Positions 25,801 through 37,709 of a DNA stretch of 64,000 nucleotides are shown here, one piece after another (within the stretch, counting starts at the first letter, position 1; every line of letters begins with the position of its first letter). Location of the stretch: the NCBI GenBank assembly GCA_963457665.1, contig OY735212.1, forward strand, positions 55,108,038-55,172,037, read 5' to 3'. The DNA is from Thysanoteuthis rhombus (lineage: Eukaryota > Mollusca > Cephalopoda > Oegopsida > Thysanoteuthidae). The notes under the pieces were generated by a model. That model was given only the letters and a program-made list of their open reading frames with translations, had not been told where the DNA came from and searched no databases. Position numbers and translations under genes: made by a program.

Positions 25801-26035
25801 CTTACCAACCTAGAATGATTCTTCGCTTGATTGCTTCTTTTGAGGGTTACATGGAGATTTGTAGTCCTATGTGGATGTAGTGATCTACTTTCTCCAACTT
25901 ATAAGTAGCAGAATCAGGAATTTAGACAGGTGGTGGCTGATGATCAGAACATGGAAATGGCTGGGCCGATTCGTAAACTAGTGATCACTGAACCACAAAG
26001 TAACACCACAATAATTACAAATAGATTTACGACGC

Positions 26036-26530
26036 AGTATATTTCATATCTTATATCATCATAATCGGTCTTTTATAGTCCGTCGTTAGGCATACGCCTC
26101 CCGCTGGTTAGCCATACCTCTCTATAGTGGTTGTAGCCGAGTCAATACCTTCTGAATATGTCTAGTTTTACTCTCCATATAATGTTCTGTTGGCCATGGT
26201 TACTCATGTGATCTCTGGGATCTATGCTGTGAGTTGTGATATCCCTCGATTGTCCACCATTCTTGTAGCTTGACAAGCCCATGGCTATTTGAGTTTTCTA
26301 ATGGATTATATGATATCTAGATTCCTATTTCTTCCTTGATATATTGCGCTATCTTGTGATCACTCCATGTGATATTTAGCATGGTTCTTTCATGTGAAGT
26401 TTGCATGCCTTTCAGTTTGAGGGTTAGTCTCTTAATTAGATTCCATGCCCCGGCTCCATAGGTGACTATCAAGAGGATGCATTGTTTATATACCCTTTTT
26501 TTAGAACCAATGGGACTCAGTTCTAATCGC
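26036..26530 (-). pseudogene. RTE-like LINE RT C-terminal remnant, copy 2
   Basis: Reading down from about 26520 on -, the frame gives KKRVYKQCILLIVTYGAGAW, then LIKRLTLKLKGMQ, ERTMLNITWSDHKIAQYIKE and EEIG. This matches the well-known LINE signature (Y.QCILPV.TYGAETW.L.KRL..KL...QRAMER.ML.I...D), with ETW changed to GAW. A damaged form of the GH.AR..DNRWT region follows. The end CCTAACGACGGAC...AAAAGACCGA and a short GAT/ATG tail (near 26050) mark the 3' terminus. It is 5'-truncated with frame breaks. Confidence 0.8.
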
Positions 26531-26919
26531 AGGTGTTACATCGTTTCTTTCGATGTAACGGTTGTAAGTCTATTGCAAACAATATGGTAGCGTAGTTGTG
26601 ATGGGAGAAGTAGGGGAGTTTAGCAATATGTCTAATGAGAGCGATGTTTCCGATTAAAGCGTTTGTACCGTAACTGGTAACGACTTAAAACGTCAGACAG
26701 TCTCCCGAGACGATAGTTGAAATCTTGCTTCGTGTCTGATTCTTAATTTTCGATTCATTCTTTAACAAACTGCCACCGAAATCATCAACATATATTTCTT
26801 CAATTTTCATGTTTAATTCTGTATGTGTTACGTGTAAAGGTGCATGAAAGGAGTACAAAGAGCTGAAGATTTCATCATCATCTCCACATCATGAGTAGAA
26901 AAAGACTTTTCACTCCCCC

Positions 26920-27150
26920 TAAAAGAAGGTTTTTTCATTTTATGACGTCATTTTAGGCTAATTCAATCCTGTAGACTAGCATTCACGCTTGCTTTTCGAT
27001 TTTCAGTGATTACGGTCCATTAAATGCGAGAGAAGTAACTTATTCATAGATTATCCTTTTTGAATATTTTAAATTCATCGCCCGAACGCAGCATGCTGCC
27101 AAAAACACCTGTCTCAATTTACTGATTAACCACACTCGTTTCCCTAACGG
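26920..27150 (+). repeat. Family A, copy 10 (3' half)
   Basis: Retains GAGAAGTAACTTATTCATAG (27030), GCAGCATGCTGCCAAAAAC (27090) and a degraded ACTGATTAACCACAC terminus. The 5' half is missing or unrecognisable. Confidence 0.65.
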
Positions 27151-27527
27151 CAATAGAATAAGGTTTTGAGAGTTACTAAAGAATTCAAAAGAAATTAGAT
27201 GGAAGAAAACAAGTAAAAAGATGAATAATGACAGCTCTTCATTTAAGAACGTTGTTGTCTATTCACGATTGCATCTTTGCACTGACTTCAATTGAACCCA
27301 CTGAATAGAAGCAAGGTTTGTGTTTGTGTTATCGTTACCCAATACCTATAACAATACTCGTTCACTTCTTCTGCTTAGCTTAAACCTTTTTTTAAAATTC
27401 TAATGAACTTGTCAATAGTTTTTTGAAAAGCGCTGGGAACTTTTGCAAATACCTGATGATATTTGATAATTATGCATCAGAATTTGAAAAGTTAGCGATT
27501 CGACTCTTCTGTGTTGAACATCTGAAG

Positions 27528-27975
27528 GATATATATTATCACCGATCAGGAATTATTTGCTGATATTAAACACATAATGTAAATGAATTGCAGAAGATTT
27601 TACTCGAGGAATTAGTTGAATATAATATCACTAAAGATTCGTTTTAAATAACTCTACGATAGAATAGAATTTGGGAACAGGAAGGAAATATTAGTCAAAG
27701 GTCGAGAATTAATGTTGGCGATATCAAAAGAACTGAAATGTTATATGTATATTGGATATTTATGATTTTAGTATAGAAATTTGAAGATCAGACAGAAGCA
27801 AGTTTATATGTGCTAGCATCAAACATGCTTACTTCATTAAAATCTAAGGGTTAACGAAAAGAGAACATAATTTCTCCATACAATACCATTCCAAAAAGAT
27901 TTTGCCATAGAAATGCATTAAAAACAATCAGGAAAAAAGGGATTGTCATCGATCAGGAACTAATGCAAGTGTTTT
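27528..27975 (-). repeat. Family D array, reverse
   Basis: Three degraded units each hold a TCGATCAGGAATTAATG-like box (27542 ACCGATCAGGAATTATTTG; 27703 GTCGAGAATTAATGTTGG; 27949 TCGATCAGGAACTAATGCAA) with an AGAAATGCATT-type box. They match the reverse complement of 46270-46620. Confidence 0.55.
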
Positions 27976-27994
27976 TTACAGGGAAAAAGACCAT

Positions 27995-28400
27995 TATAAA
28001 CTACCACCAACATTGTGAACACTGGTTTCTTCAGTTTTCAAGTTGGTCTAGCTGGTTGGATAAATATGTATGTATGTACGTTTCACGCGTTCAAACCCCA
28101 TACATTGAGCAAGAAGGCTGTAAATATAAGCATTTACTTCATATTATGTCTCGGAAAAAATTGTTCTTTTGTTTTTTTAGAATTCTTTCCACGAATAAAT
28201 TTTATTTAAAACATAATCTCCTGCTTCGATTTGTGTCCATTAACGTTTGTGATTGTTTTCGTAAATTCTAATTTTTTTTTTAGTAATCACGGCCCAGAAT
28301 TGAGTTTTTCATTGATAAACCCTTTTTCAAATTGTTTAATTTATCCCCAACGTACAGTATGTTGCCGAAAGTCGTTGGCCGGTTTCTATTAGGTGACTAA
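27995..28400 (+). repeat. Family A, copy 11
   Basis: Full-length forward copy. TTCTTCAGTTTTCAAGTTGG lies at 28027 and TTTCTATTAGGTGACTAAAC near 28382. A 102-codon open frame over it is incidental. Confidence 0.75.
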
Positions 28401-28897
28401 ACTGATCTGTTTTACATATAATTATTTTACATTATTTAGAGCTATTTACTAGATTCGGTGCATGACTAAATTCGGTGCATGACAAAACAAAAGAAATTGA
28501 TCTTGAAAAACTTGTTTCAGTAATATTTCATTCGAGGCGTCTTGCCTTCCGTAAAAATCCATATTCGATTTTTAAAGATGATTAATCTAGGAACGAACAC
28601 TCATGTCTCGTGCCAGTGAGAAAAGTCTGACTCTAGGAGGCATTGCTTATCTTTTATTAATGAATCATTAGTGTAAATTCTGGATAGTTTCCACAAATCC
28701 AACATTTTCAATATATTTTGGTCCTTTCCCTTGCATCCCCAGGGAGCTTTAAAGAATTCATTTGTCAATTCAAAACTTATTGGTTTGAATAAAAACACAA
28801 TATATAACCTGAGGCATTATAACTTTAGGCAGAACGTTAGTTTTAGTAGGACATAATTATTTTTCTATCTCTAGTATAAATTAGGAAATGTCGAGAA

Positions 28898-29305
28898 AAA
28901 CTGCCACTAAAATTGTTGACATCGGCTTCTCCAGTTTTTGAGTTGTTCTAGCTGACTGGTTGGCTATCTATGCATCACAAGTACAGGCAACACAAGATAG
29001 AGGTAAAAGGCTGAAATTTATCGTTCGAAACACAAAATCTCTATTTGGTTTTTATAAAATTCTTCCCCTTAATACGTTTGTATGGGGGTTTATTTTCCAA
29101 CCTAAGTATATGCTAAAATGGTCCCTCTTTATGCCCATTTGATTTTTCAGACTTTTTATTGATTACTGCCCAGCAAAAGACAATAGAGGCAACTTATCCA
29201 ATGATCATTCCTTCTTTTGATGTTTTGACTGATCACCCCCAACGCAGCCTACTGCAGAAATGCGTTGGTCACGCGACGATTTGTATTGACTGACTAATTT
29301 TTAAA
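28898..29305 (+). repeat. Family A, copy 12
   Basis: Full-length forward copy with CACTAAAATTGTTGACATC (28903), GGTTGGCTATCTATGC, GGCAACTTATCCAATGATC, GTTGGTCACGCGACGATT and TTGACTGACTAA at the 3' end. Confidence 0.75.
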
Positions 29306-29599
29306 ATCTTTACTATAAATTTATTTCAGAATTTTAGAATTATTTGGGCAATAACTTCATATCTGACAGCTGCAAAGGAATAATTTTTATTTCTTTTTTA
29401 TCAAACTTATTAAAATCTGAATATTGAGAATTCTATGCGCCTCAAGTTTTTGTGTATCAATTCCTTAATTAAAAACCTTGAAAAAATCCAACAGCGTTCA
29501 GAAGCATGGGTTTTTCCTTTTTAGAATTTCATTTCAAATTTTAGCAGTTTGTTTAAGTTACCAAATTCTCTATTTCTATCTGATTTTCTACCATGGAAT

Positions 29600-29745
29600 T
29601 GAAAATCAGGGATAAAACAACGGTCAGTGGCCGTGGATTGATGCAGGTGTTATCTGAAAGAATTGGAATATCATATGTATAATAAATATAAATGGGTTGC
29701 TAATTATTTTTTCTGCAGAAATGCTCTGGAAACTTGAATAAAAAT
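29600..29745 (-). repeat. Family D, single unit
   Basis: Contains GTGGATTGATGCAGGTGTTATC (first 20 bases diagnostic) and GCAGAAATGCTCTGG. These correspond to the reverse complement of the GCATCAATTCCTGATC and GCATTTCTATTGT boxes of the 46.3-kb array. Confidence 0.45.
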
Positions 29746-29919
29746 TGTTTGTCTGTAATACAATCTTTCTTTATTTGTACTAGTCTAAAAAATTGGATGA
29801 GATTATGAATCAAATGACTCGGTGTAACGAATTCGTAAACAAAGGGAAAATGAGATTCCAGCAAACCACAGGGTGAGGACGTAAATAGAAAAAAAAAGAA
29901 AAATTGATTGGATATCTGG

Positions 29920-30013
29920 ATCTCACCTGCTAACTGAGAAAACTGTGAAATATCGGAGAGTCCTGCCCATGATAGTCAGCGCACATGGAACTCTGCCAAA
30001 AATACTATAATAC

Positions 30014-30064
<51 letters not shown>

Positions 30065-30530
30065 AATAATGAAGAAGAAGAAGAAGAAGAAGAAGAAGAA
30101 GAAGAAGAAGAAGAAGAAGAAGAAGAAGAAGAAGAAGAAGAAGAAGAAGAAGAAGAAGAAGAAGAAGAAGAAGAAGAAGAAGAAGAAGAAGAAGAAGAAG
30201 AAGAAGAAGAAGAAGAAGAAGAAGAAGAAAGAAGAAGAAGAAGAAGAAGAAGAAGAAGAAGAAGAAGAAGAAGAAGAAGAAGAAGAAGAAGAAGAAGAAG
30301 AAGAAGAAGAAGAAGAAGAAGAAGAAGAAGAAGAAGAAGAAGAAGAAGAAGAAGAAGAAGAAGAAGAAGAAGAAGAAGAAGAAGAAGAAGAAGAAGAAGA
30401 AGAAGAAGAAGAAGAAGAAGAAGAAGAAGAAGCAACGCTGGAAGAATTGGACCTCCGAAGGAACATTGAAAATATTCAGCAACCTCATTACATTATTCAG
30501 GTAATATCAGGGGACCTTGCTGTCACTTGA
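29920..30530 (+). pseudogene. Family C LINE RT tail split by a microsatellite
   Basis: Before the microsatellite the + strand reads KTVKYRRVLPMIVSAHGTLP, the counterpart of the VVPVVIGALGTV box. After it comes EELDLRRNIENIQQPHYIIQ, which sits where the ...IQ..ALLGTA.ILR.V region belongs. About 420 bp of AAT and GAA triplets separate the two, consistent with expansion inside a LINE copy. The open frames through the triplets are artefacts. Confidence 0.55.
30013..30432. repeat. (AAT)n followed by a very long (GAA)n tract
   Basis: AATAATA triplets at 30013-30069 are followed by GAA triplets from 30071 to 30432, about 120 units. There is one extra A near 30230 as the only interruption. Purine-only strand asymmetry over about 360 bp makes it a candidate triplex (H-DNA) former. 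Confidence 0.97.
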
Positions 30531-33400
30531 CCTCCACAAATTACCCGATACTGGTGTCAGCATCCATATATTCATTTTATCATGAATGTAAAAACAGTTT
30601 CTATTCATTTGCTTTCGGCTAAAACTGTATCGAAAATCTCAAAGAAAATCGAATTCATTTGGTCTTCAAATGGAAATAATTGAAATATTAGGTTATTTTG
30701 GTTCCTAGCTTTCTCTCTCTTTAGAATTCTAAAAATGTGATTACTTAGCCTTCTGGTCAAGGGCACACCATTTCTCTCCACTTCTGACATTAATATTATT
30801 CGATTAAACAGTTTGTTTTTCTCCTCTAAGTGCTACCGTTTTTCATGTCTACACATAAAAAGTGAAGTGAAAGTCTCGTAACAAATCATTAATCAGGAAT
30901 CAAGGAGGAAAAAAGCCCGAGACAATACGAGAATAACGTCTTGGCGGCGCCATTTCAATGAGACGCCATGTTGGATTTTGACATTTTTTCCAACAACTTG
31001 ACTAATCAAGAAATTTAATTACTCGGAAAGACTTTTTAATGAAGAAACGAAAACTACTATAAGAAAAAGGAACGGGCAGGATCGATACGAAATCTACACA
31101 TGATTACTTCCTTTTGGCTTGGTAAGGTTGACGTGAATAACTTGATTTATTCTACTTGTTCGAACGTCATTAAATGGTTAACATTTGCTTCACAAAATAA
31201 ACTCTGTGAAATCAGAAGAGTCGTAACAAATAGAATACTACTACGACCACTATAAGTAATCACTATTAGTGTTATCTGTATCCCTGCTCAGTGATAACCC
31301 GGGTAGGATATGCTAAGCAAATCATCTCTACAAGGATTACATCAATAGTGACGTAGCAGATACTACAAACATTTTGGAAAATTCGTTGGAAATGCATTTG
31401 CAATTATCCAGTTAACAATTATAGTAAGCATTTTCATTCTCTCCAAAGATTACGTAAATATTGACACAGCAAATAGTGAATATAAATGAATAGATTTGAG
31501 AAAAATTAACAGAAATTCTATTTCTAAGTCAGCTTTGCGTCTATCAAACGTAATACTCGCATATTAATACCATTTTTCTGGTAATTTTACCTCGAATTGT
31601 GTGACAGTAAATCTCTTCCAATCTCAAACAATTCTCTCGCTTTCGACTTGAACACTGTCATGATCTGAATAACCCCAGCACTCCGTGGAACTTTCTCCAA
31701 TTATTGACACGACCTTCACTAGTGCTCCCCGGCTAATTCAGTTCTTAAGTGAGGTCCTGGTATTTTTCACCTTTTTAGGACTCTTTGACCTGCAAGAAGA
31801 GCTACGTTTACGATCAGTCATTTCCATTCCCCTAACTATTAACATATACGCTACCTCACACCTCAAAACGGACACATCTTCTATTTGACAGCTCTTCCTT
31901 TTATGTCTCTTGTAACTTTTATTGATTTACTATAATTAATATCATCACTTCTTGGTCTCTTCCCTATTTTTGGTACAGTCAGTGAAAATGATAAATTATG
32001 TAACTGTCTCTGCTGATGGAATAAAACAAATCCGGCGCCATTTTGTCAGCAACTATCAAGATAACAAATAGAGATATTGCGTCTTTTTTCATGTCAGTTA
32101 AACTTGGAAAATACGTTTGAAATTATAGTGGACACCCGTTATTACGACACCCTAGGGAATCTAGTAATGAAAGAATAACGAATTTCGATCTACTCAGGGT
32201 GGATTTTATACGAAGTGTATCAATGGTGAGAAACGGGAATGTACAGACAATATATCTGTACTTGGTATCCACGCGTGTATGAGAAATAAAATAAGATATC
32301 TGAAATTATGAAAAAAACAAAACAAACTTCTATCTGAAATTATCTAAAAAATATCAGCATAAGATTTCGGCATTGGTAGTTCAAAATGACCATATAAACC
32401 GCTAAAAGCACTTTAAAAAACCCAGAAAACAACGAAGGAATTGTTTTTAGATGATGCTGAGTGTACCCAAGTCAAAGTTGTAGCCCCCATATTGTGACTA
32501 CAGGCATCCGGAGATATAGACACAAGGATGACCAAAGAGAGAAGAATTCGCAGCCCACTTGGCTGGTTAGTCAAATGGATAATTCAGCGGGCTACGGTGA
32601 TTTGATAATAAATTTTTGTTCCTCTTACACAGTGTAAACCCCGTGTTACCCCAAGTGGTATTATTTTGAGGGTTTGATCATTTTAGCTTTTGAAATATTG
32701 CTCTGAAATATTCTAGTACTATTCATTGCTACCAACTAATCTCCAGCAATATGTTTGCGCAATCATAAAAACAAACGTGCCGTTAGGACGTGTGTAACAT
32801 TAGAAACTGCCGTTAGAACGAGTGCAATTACAAAAAGAGTTTACTGAATCATATTCTATTTCATTGCAGTGATGATTGTACTGTGGTATTTTTTCCCAGT
32901 ATTTGGCAGAACTGTTCGAATATTTAAACATTTGTTACGTCTTAACGCCACATAATAATCAGCACTGCGATGAAATAGTATATCGTTGGTATCTACTGAA
33001 TCTTGAATTTTCTTCGATTATAAGCAAAAACTTTCAGCCGAAGAGATAAACCTGCATTTCCTGCTCGAGGACCGTTTCCTGGCAATGCGCGCAGTTATCG
33101 GGAAAACCTGATTTCATTTTTTTTTTCACAGCGATTTTTTGCCCAGCCGATACCATCCACATTTTGGCACGATCATTGCAATTATTATTAGAAACGCATG
33201 TCTGAACGAACAAGAATAAAACTGTCGGTGATTGTTTGAGATTTTGCTTTTTCGTTTTGGGTCGAAATGTGGAAGGAAAATCGACCCGAGCTTTTTTTTT
33301 CACGTACATACTCTCGGATTTTAGAACTTATTATTTTTATTTTAAGGGTGTGATTATGCAGAAGGAAGAGATTAGGGAAAGGAGAAGAAAGAAAAGGTCT
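30530..33400. other. No recognised gene
   Basis: Mostly AT-rich. Notable minor items are a patch with two GCCAT cores (30947-30974) and two similar blocks, CTACAAGGATTACATCAATA (31329) and CTCCAAAGATTACGTAAATA (31441). A 91-codon minus-strand open frame (33034-33309) ends in a less AT-rich segment reading PDNCAHCQETVLEQEM. None is identifiable. Confidence 0.35.
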
Positions 33401-33638
33401 GGTTAGTAGAAACTGTCATGTAACCAATGCTTTTTGTCAGCAGAACGTGTTTTGGATGATGCATTAAAAGCTTTTGAGAAATGGTTGATCATTGAATAAG
33501 TTGCTTCTATCGTTTTTTCTTGGGCAATGATCATTAAAATGTCTGAATCTTCAAAAAACAAGGTTGAATGCAGCCGTACACAAACGATGGCGCCAATTTA
33601 GCATGAATGCAAAACTATTTACGGGAGAGTTTTCGAGA

Positions 33639-33640
<2 letters not shown>

Positions 33641-33674
<34 letters not shown>

Positions 33675-33686
33675 CGTTTATTCATT

Positions 33687-33724
<38 letters not shown>

Positions 33725-33738
33725 AATGAATAAACGCT
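33641..33738. repeat. TA microsatellite forming a perfect palindrome
   Basis: AGCGTTTATTCATTGTTT (33673-33690) and its exact reverse complement (33721-33738) flank a 30-bp TA tract. This gives a 66-bp perfect palindrome, preceded by another TA tract. Confidence 0.95.
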
Positions 33739-33899
33739 TCAATGTTCAGCCCTCTAGTTGGTCCCATTTCTGTGACTAGTCTGCAGTATACAAAAATGAT
33801 GGCTGCCATTTTCGAGTATGACTATCACATGAAGTTATTCCAAAGAATCAAACTCAGCCAAAACTGGGTGTGGTTTTTCAAGCTAACGAAGGATTCAAA

Positions 33900-34450
33900 T
33901 TTTCAGGCACGTAATTGGCCCAGAAGAGAATAAGTGGTGCAGGTACCAGATACACAATTTCCATGTACTCTTGCATGGTTTCTCAACTAACCGCTGACTT
34001 ACATTCATTTCCACTGACGTGACAAATGTGATCTCTAGCTATTTGATGGTTCATATACTGTCTCTTTTCATGCCTTGTAGATGACTTTTCTATCCTGCTT
34101 TGCTGAGGCAGACCCTCCCACAGATAGGGCATGTTAGTTGGAGGCGGTCATATATGTGTGCAGAAAGTTCAAAGTCAGACCCTCATCGGATATTTCCCTT
34201 CATTTTTACATCTTTAATGCTAGATTCAAATTTAACTTTTACCACGAATTAGTTTCTGCAACGAATTACGATCCGTTGCCCGAGTCACCCAGTAATCAAG
34301 TGGGCAGCTTTAGTGAAACCTTCAGACAGTTCTAGTGCCTCATCTTTGGCTTAAGAGGAGGAGTTTCCCATCAGCAAGCTCACCATACAACAGCTGCTGG
34401 ATTAGATTACATCACTCATTTCTACTAAATGACAGCTCCATCGTAGCCTT
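33900..34450 (-). pseudogene. LINE 3' remnant with a C2H2 motif
   Basis: On - at about 34090-34140 the frame reads LTCPICGRVCLSKAG followed, after a stop, by KSHLQGMKR. This is the C.xC...C.S..GL.SH..H type finger that closes the RT protein of several molluscan LINEs. Upstream frame is too decayed to read. It lies inside family A copy 13. Confidence 0.5.
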
Positions 34451-34945
34451 TACTTCAGGACTGTGGCTTTAAGCCGGCCACCAAGCCAAGCCAGCATAAA
34501 AACCGAAGAAAGTTATGTTGATAGTTTTAATGACAGTTCTGGTTAGCGGTTTCTAACACTAAACAAAATGGAGAAAATGCAGATGGTAAAAATAGGTGCA
34601 TCAAATACATATTCAGAGAAGAAATGCAAAGCGTTTTTTTGTAACACCCTCGAACCTCCTTGACGCATTTCCATTATTGGATATTTTTTATTGGGCGTTC
34701 TTTAGTCTTATCTCTATTGCATCTGATAGTTTTTCAATGACCGTTGAATAGGCAGCGGGAAATAAAGGATATTCCATCAAGGAGATTTGAACTTACATCC
34801 CTCTATACTTGGAAGCATGTTTTTCTGCGATCGAGAACGCTTTTACCAAGTTAACTACGAAAGCTTTACTGGTTGGCGTCGTTCGAATATGACAGTTATA
34901 TTCTTCACTTCTCTGATTGCTATACCGATAATTCGCTTATTTGTA

Positions 34946-34947
<2 letters not shown>

Positions 34948-35012
<65 letters not shown>

Positions 35013-35033
35013 GTAAAGATACACACACACACA
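34948..35033. repeat. (CA)n(TA)n microsatellite
   Basis: CA repeat from about 34949 followed by a TA repeat, then a second short CA run at 35021-35034. Confidence 0.95.
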
Positions 35034-35533
35034 CATGTATATATATGGTGATTTTTTTTACAGACAACGGGGGGAAATAGATTGGGTGAATAGATATCTA
35101 TTCATGGACGTTTCGTAGGGAGTGACACCACATCTCCAAAGAAATCGAGAAATGAAGAGAAATGAAGAGAATTGGAGATTCCTGTGTTGTGAATGGGGTG
35201 GGAGTGTGTTTGCAGTTGTCTGTGGACGGATAGCTGGACATTGTGTATTGTGTTTCAAATAATATAATGCATTCATATTCATCCCGTCGGATTATATATC
35301 CATTTCTCGATGCACATTTCTCTCTCTCTCTCTCTCTGTTTGAATATATACGTGTGTATGCGTGTAGGCGCGTGTTTGTTGTGTGAATGTGAATTAATCA
35401 AACATGCTGGCTGAAGCTCAGCAAATGCATCAAACCAATCTTCAGTGATAATTAATAAAAAGAAATGCAACAATCTTTTTACGTCCAAGTATCCAAATTA
35501 ATACTTTACTCTCTGTCTGACACACGCACACAC

Positions 35534-35534
<1 letters not shown>

Positions 35535-35626
<92 letters not shown>
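35535..35626. repeat. (TA)n(GT)n microsatellite
   Basis: TA repeat passing into GT repeats with a single TATAT interruption. Confidence 0.95.
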
Positions 35627-35940
35627 CATGTTTGTGAGTGTTTCCGTCGCTTAATACCTTTCTGCTTAATGTCCAATCGCATATGCCAAGGTTCCAAAAG
35701 GTTGAAAAACTCCGATGCGCAAACAGGACTTAACGAGCGTGAAAAACGTGAAGAAAAGGCGATTGTATAGCTAGACGTACAATGGTACAATACATATCTA
35801 CAGTTTATACTGTACATAATACACAATAGCAATAGTGATCATACATGTTACTGGCTATGGGATTCACTGTACTATGATTTTATCGTCGTTTCCACGAAAA
35901 TTCTCTTAACAACATGTCTACCGTAGTTTTGTGTAGTTCA

Positions 35941-35953
35941 CCGCCAGGTGGCG
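35941..35953 (+). promoter_or_regulatory. CTCF-like core motif
   Basis: CCGCCAGGTGGCG matches the conserved CTCF core CCGCNNGGNGGC. It is a single motif in AT-rich surroundings. Binding is not implied by sequence alone. Confidence 0.3.
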
Positions 35954-36129
35954 TGACTGTGCATCTTGTGAGATCTTCGATACTTTACTTTAAAATGTAA
36001 TTGAACTTTAAAAAATGTATTTAAAAGTTTTTGCTTGTTTTATTCTACAAAGATAGAAAGAGAATCCATACACAGCTGCGTGAAAGAAAATTTACGAAGA
36101 AAAGAAAAAAACGAACAAAGCAAACAACT

Positions 36130-36490
36130 CGATTGAACCATCGTAGCCATCAAAGATGGCAGAGGGTTCGATCTTTATATTTTATATTTGCATTTTTTGG
36201 TTTTTTTATCCTGGCATTACCGTTTTATCTAGATACTTGAAAGTTAGCATCTGTACTCCACTAGACAGCTTCTGAAAATGTTTTGGGTTATTATTCTGAC
36301 AGGTTTATTGATAAGATCTATAACCTCCAGAATCTTGATGATTCTAGTTGTTTTTTTATTCTTTTCTATGATTCCAGTAGAAAACGCCAGTGATGTCAAA
36401 ATAGAATTAATTCTGACCATATTTATCCTTCGATGGAATTTTTTTGCATGATTCTAAATTTTGACGCAACGGTAATGACTTTAATGGCGA
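36130..36490. repeat. Repeat family B, copy 3 (opposite orientation)
   Basis: Reverse complement matches the 1.1-kb and 3.4-kb copies. In window orientation it reads CATCAAAGATGGCAGAGG, then CTGTACTCCACTAGACAG, CCAGAATCTTGATGATTCTAG, CCAGTAGAAAACGCCAGTG and a final TTGACGCAACGG. Confidence 0.65.
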
Positions 36491-36494
36491 GATT

Positions 36495-37440
36495 TTAGTT
36501 GTTTTCATATGAAGATGAATATGAAAACTAGTTAAATTTGACGAAAATAATGTGTAACAATTTTTCATTCACTACTACTAATCAAGCAAATGAAATTGGA
36601 CGTATTTGTAAAAAGAACCCCGAGCCTCCCCTGTTCTATCAAGAAGAGACTGAGTCAGGTCTTTCAGTTGTAAGAGAATGCAATGTTATCATTTTTGCTT
36701 ATGATGATTCAACGTCGGTTATTACACCCGAGAAGTCTTACTGAGGGGGAAAATGGAGAAATTCCTGGAGATGTCGATGGTCCCGATCATGTGAAGAAGC
36801 TGAAGTAAATTGTTCACACCAGTGTTCACCAAAAAGGTTTAAAAAACAGGAAGGTGGAAAAGAAAGAAAATATACTTTGCATGAAAAGAAAAGTTTTAAA
36901 AAATTAGTGAAAATAAAAATGAAAATAAAATGAAATTAACTATGACTCTTCATCTTTAAGATATGAAAATAATTACATTCAGAATTGCAAGACGTCTGGT
37001 ATTGGAGCATTATTGATATTTTTTAACACCTGACAAATATTAAGAAATTTTGTCTTCGTTGGCTAGCCTATGCTGTGCTTACCAAACCATATCTCTCTGT
37101 AATGCAGATAGTATTTGTGTGTGTTTCTTTGTTTCTTATCAGAAGTGTAGATGTTTCAGTATTTTCAGTTAAAAATACTAAATGAAGATTTACATAGCTG
37201 AAGTAATGATAGAATGCAAACATGCCATAGTTAGCAGAAGCCTTGTTATTGTTATTGTTATTGTTCATACCATATAAAATATATCATATTTAAAAATGGA
37301 CACATCATGCATGAATATCTCTAATATAGTGCGTAATTTCAGTTATTTAGTCAATACAAATAGCGTAGCTATGGTTCAGGATGCCATAGGCTAAGATAGT
37401 ATAGAGTATCATGCAATGTTTGCTTAACGTTAAATTGCTC
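36495..37440. other. No recognised gene
   Basis: AT-rich. A small perfect inverted repeat GTTTTCATAT / ATATGAAAAC lies at about 36501-36529. A short (TTGTTA)n run lies at 37243-37264. Confidence 0.45.
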
Positions 37441-37461
37441 AGTGTCCGACCTTCAGAAACG

Positions 37462-37709
<248 letters not shown>

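Larger units (their letters stand above)
33408..34556 (-). repeat. Family A, copy 13, split in two
   Basis: The 3' part runs from GTAGAAACTGTCATGTAACC (33408) to about 33770 (AGCCCTCTAGTTGGTCCCA). It includes an AT hairpin at 33641-33738. The 5' part reappears at 34490-34556 (CCAGCATAAAAACCG to AGCGGTTTCTAAC). The intervening ~700 bp is a separate LINE remnant, so the element appears to be interrupted by a later insertion. Confidence 0.6.

Noticed and set aside
29923-30530. Frames of 141-181 codons with poly-L, poly-S, poly-K and poly-E
   Set aside because: Translations of the GAA/AAT tract. Only the short flanks carry LINE RT resemblance.
31325-31485. Two similar blocks suggesting a tandem repeat
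   Set aside because: Similarity covers only about 40 bp and may be chance in AT-rich sequence; noted but not called.
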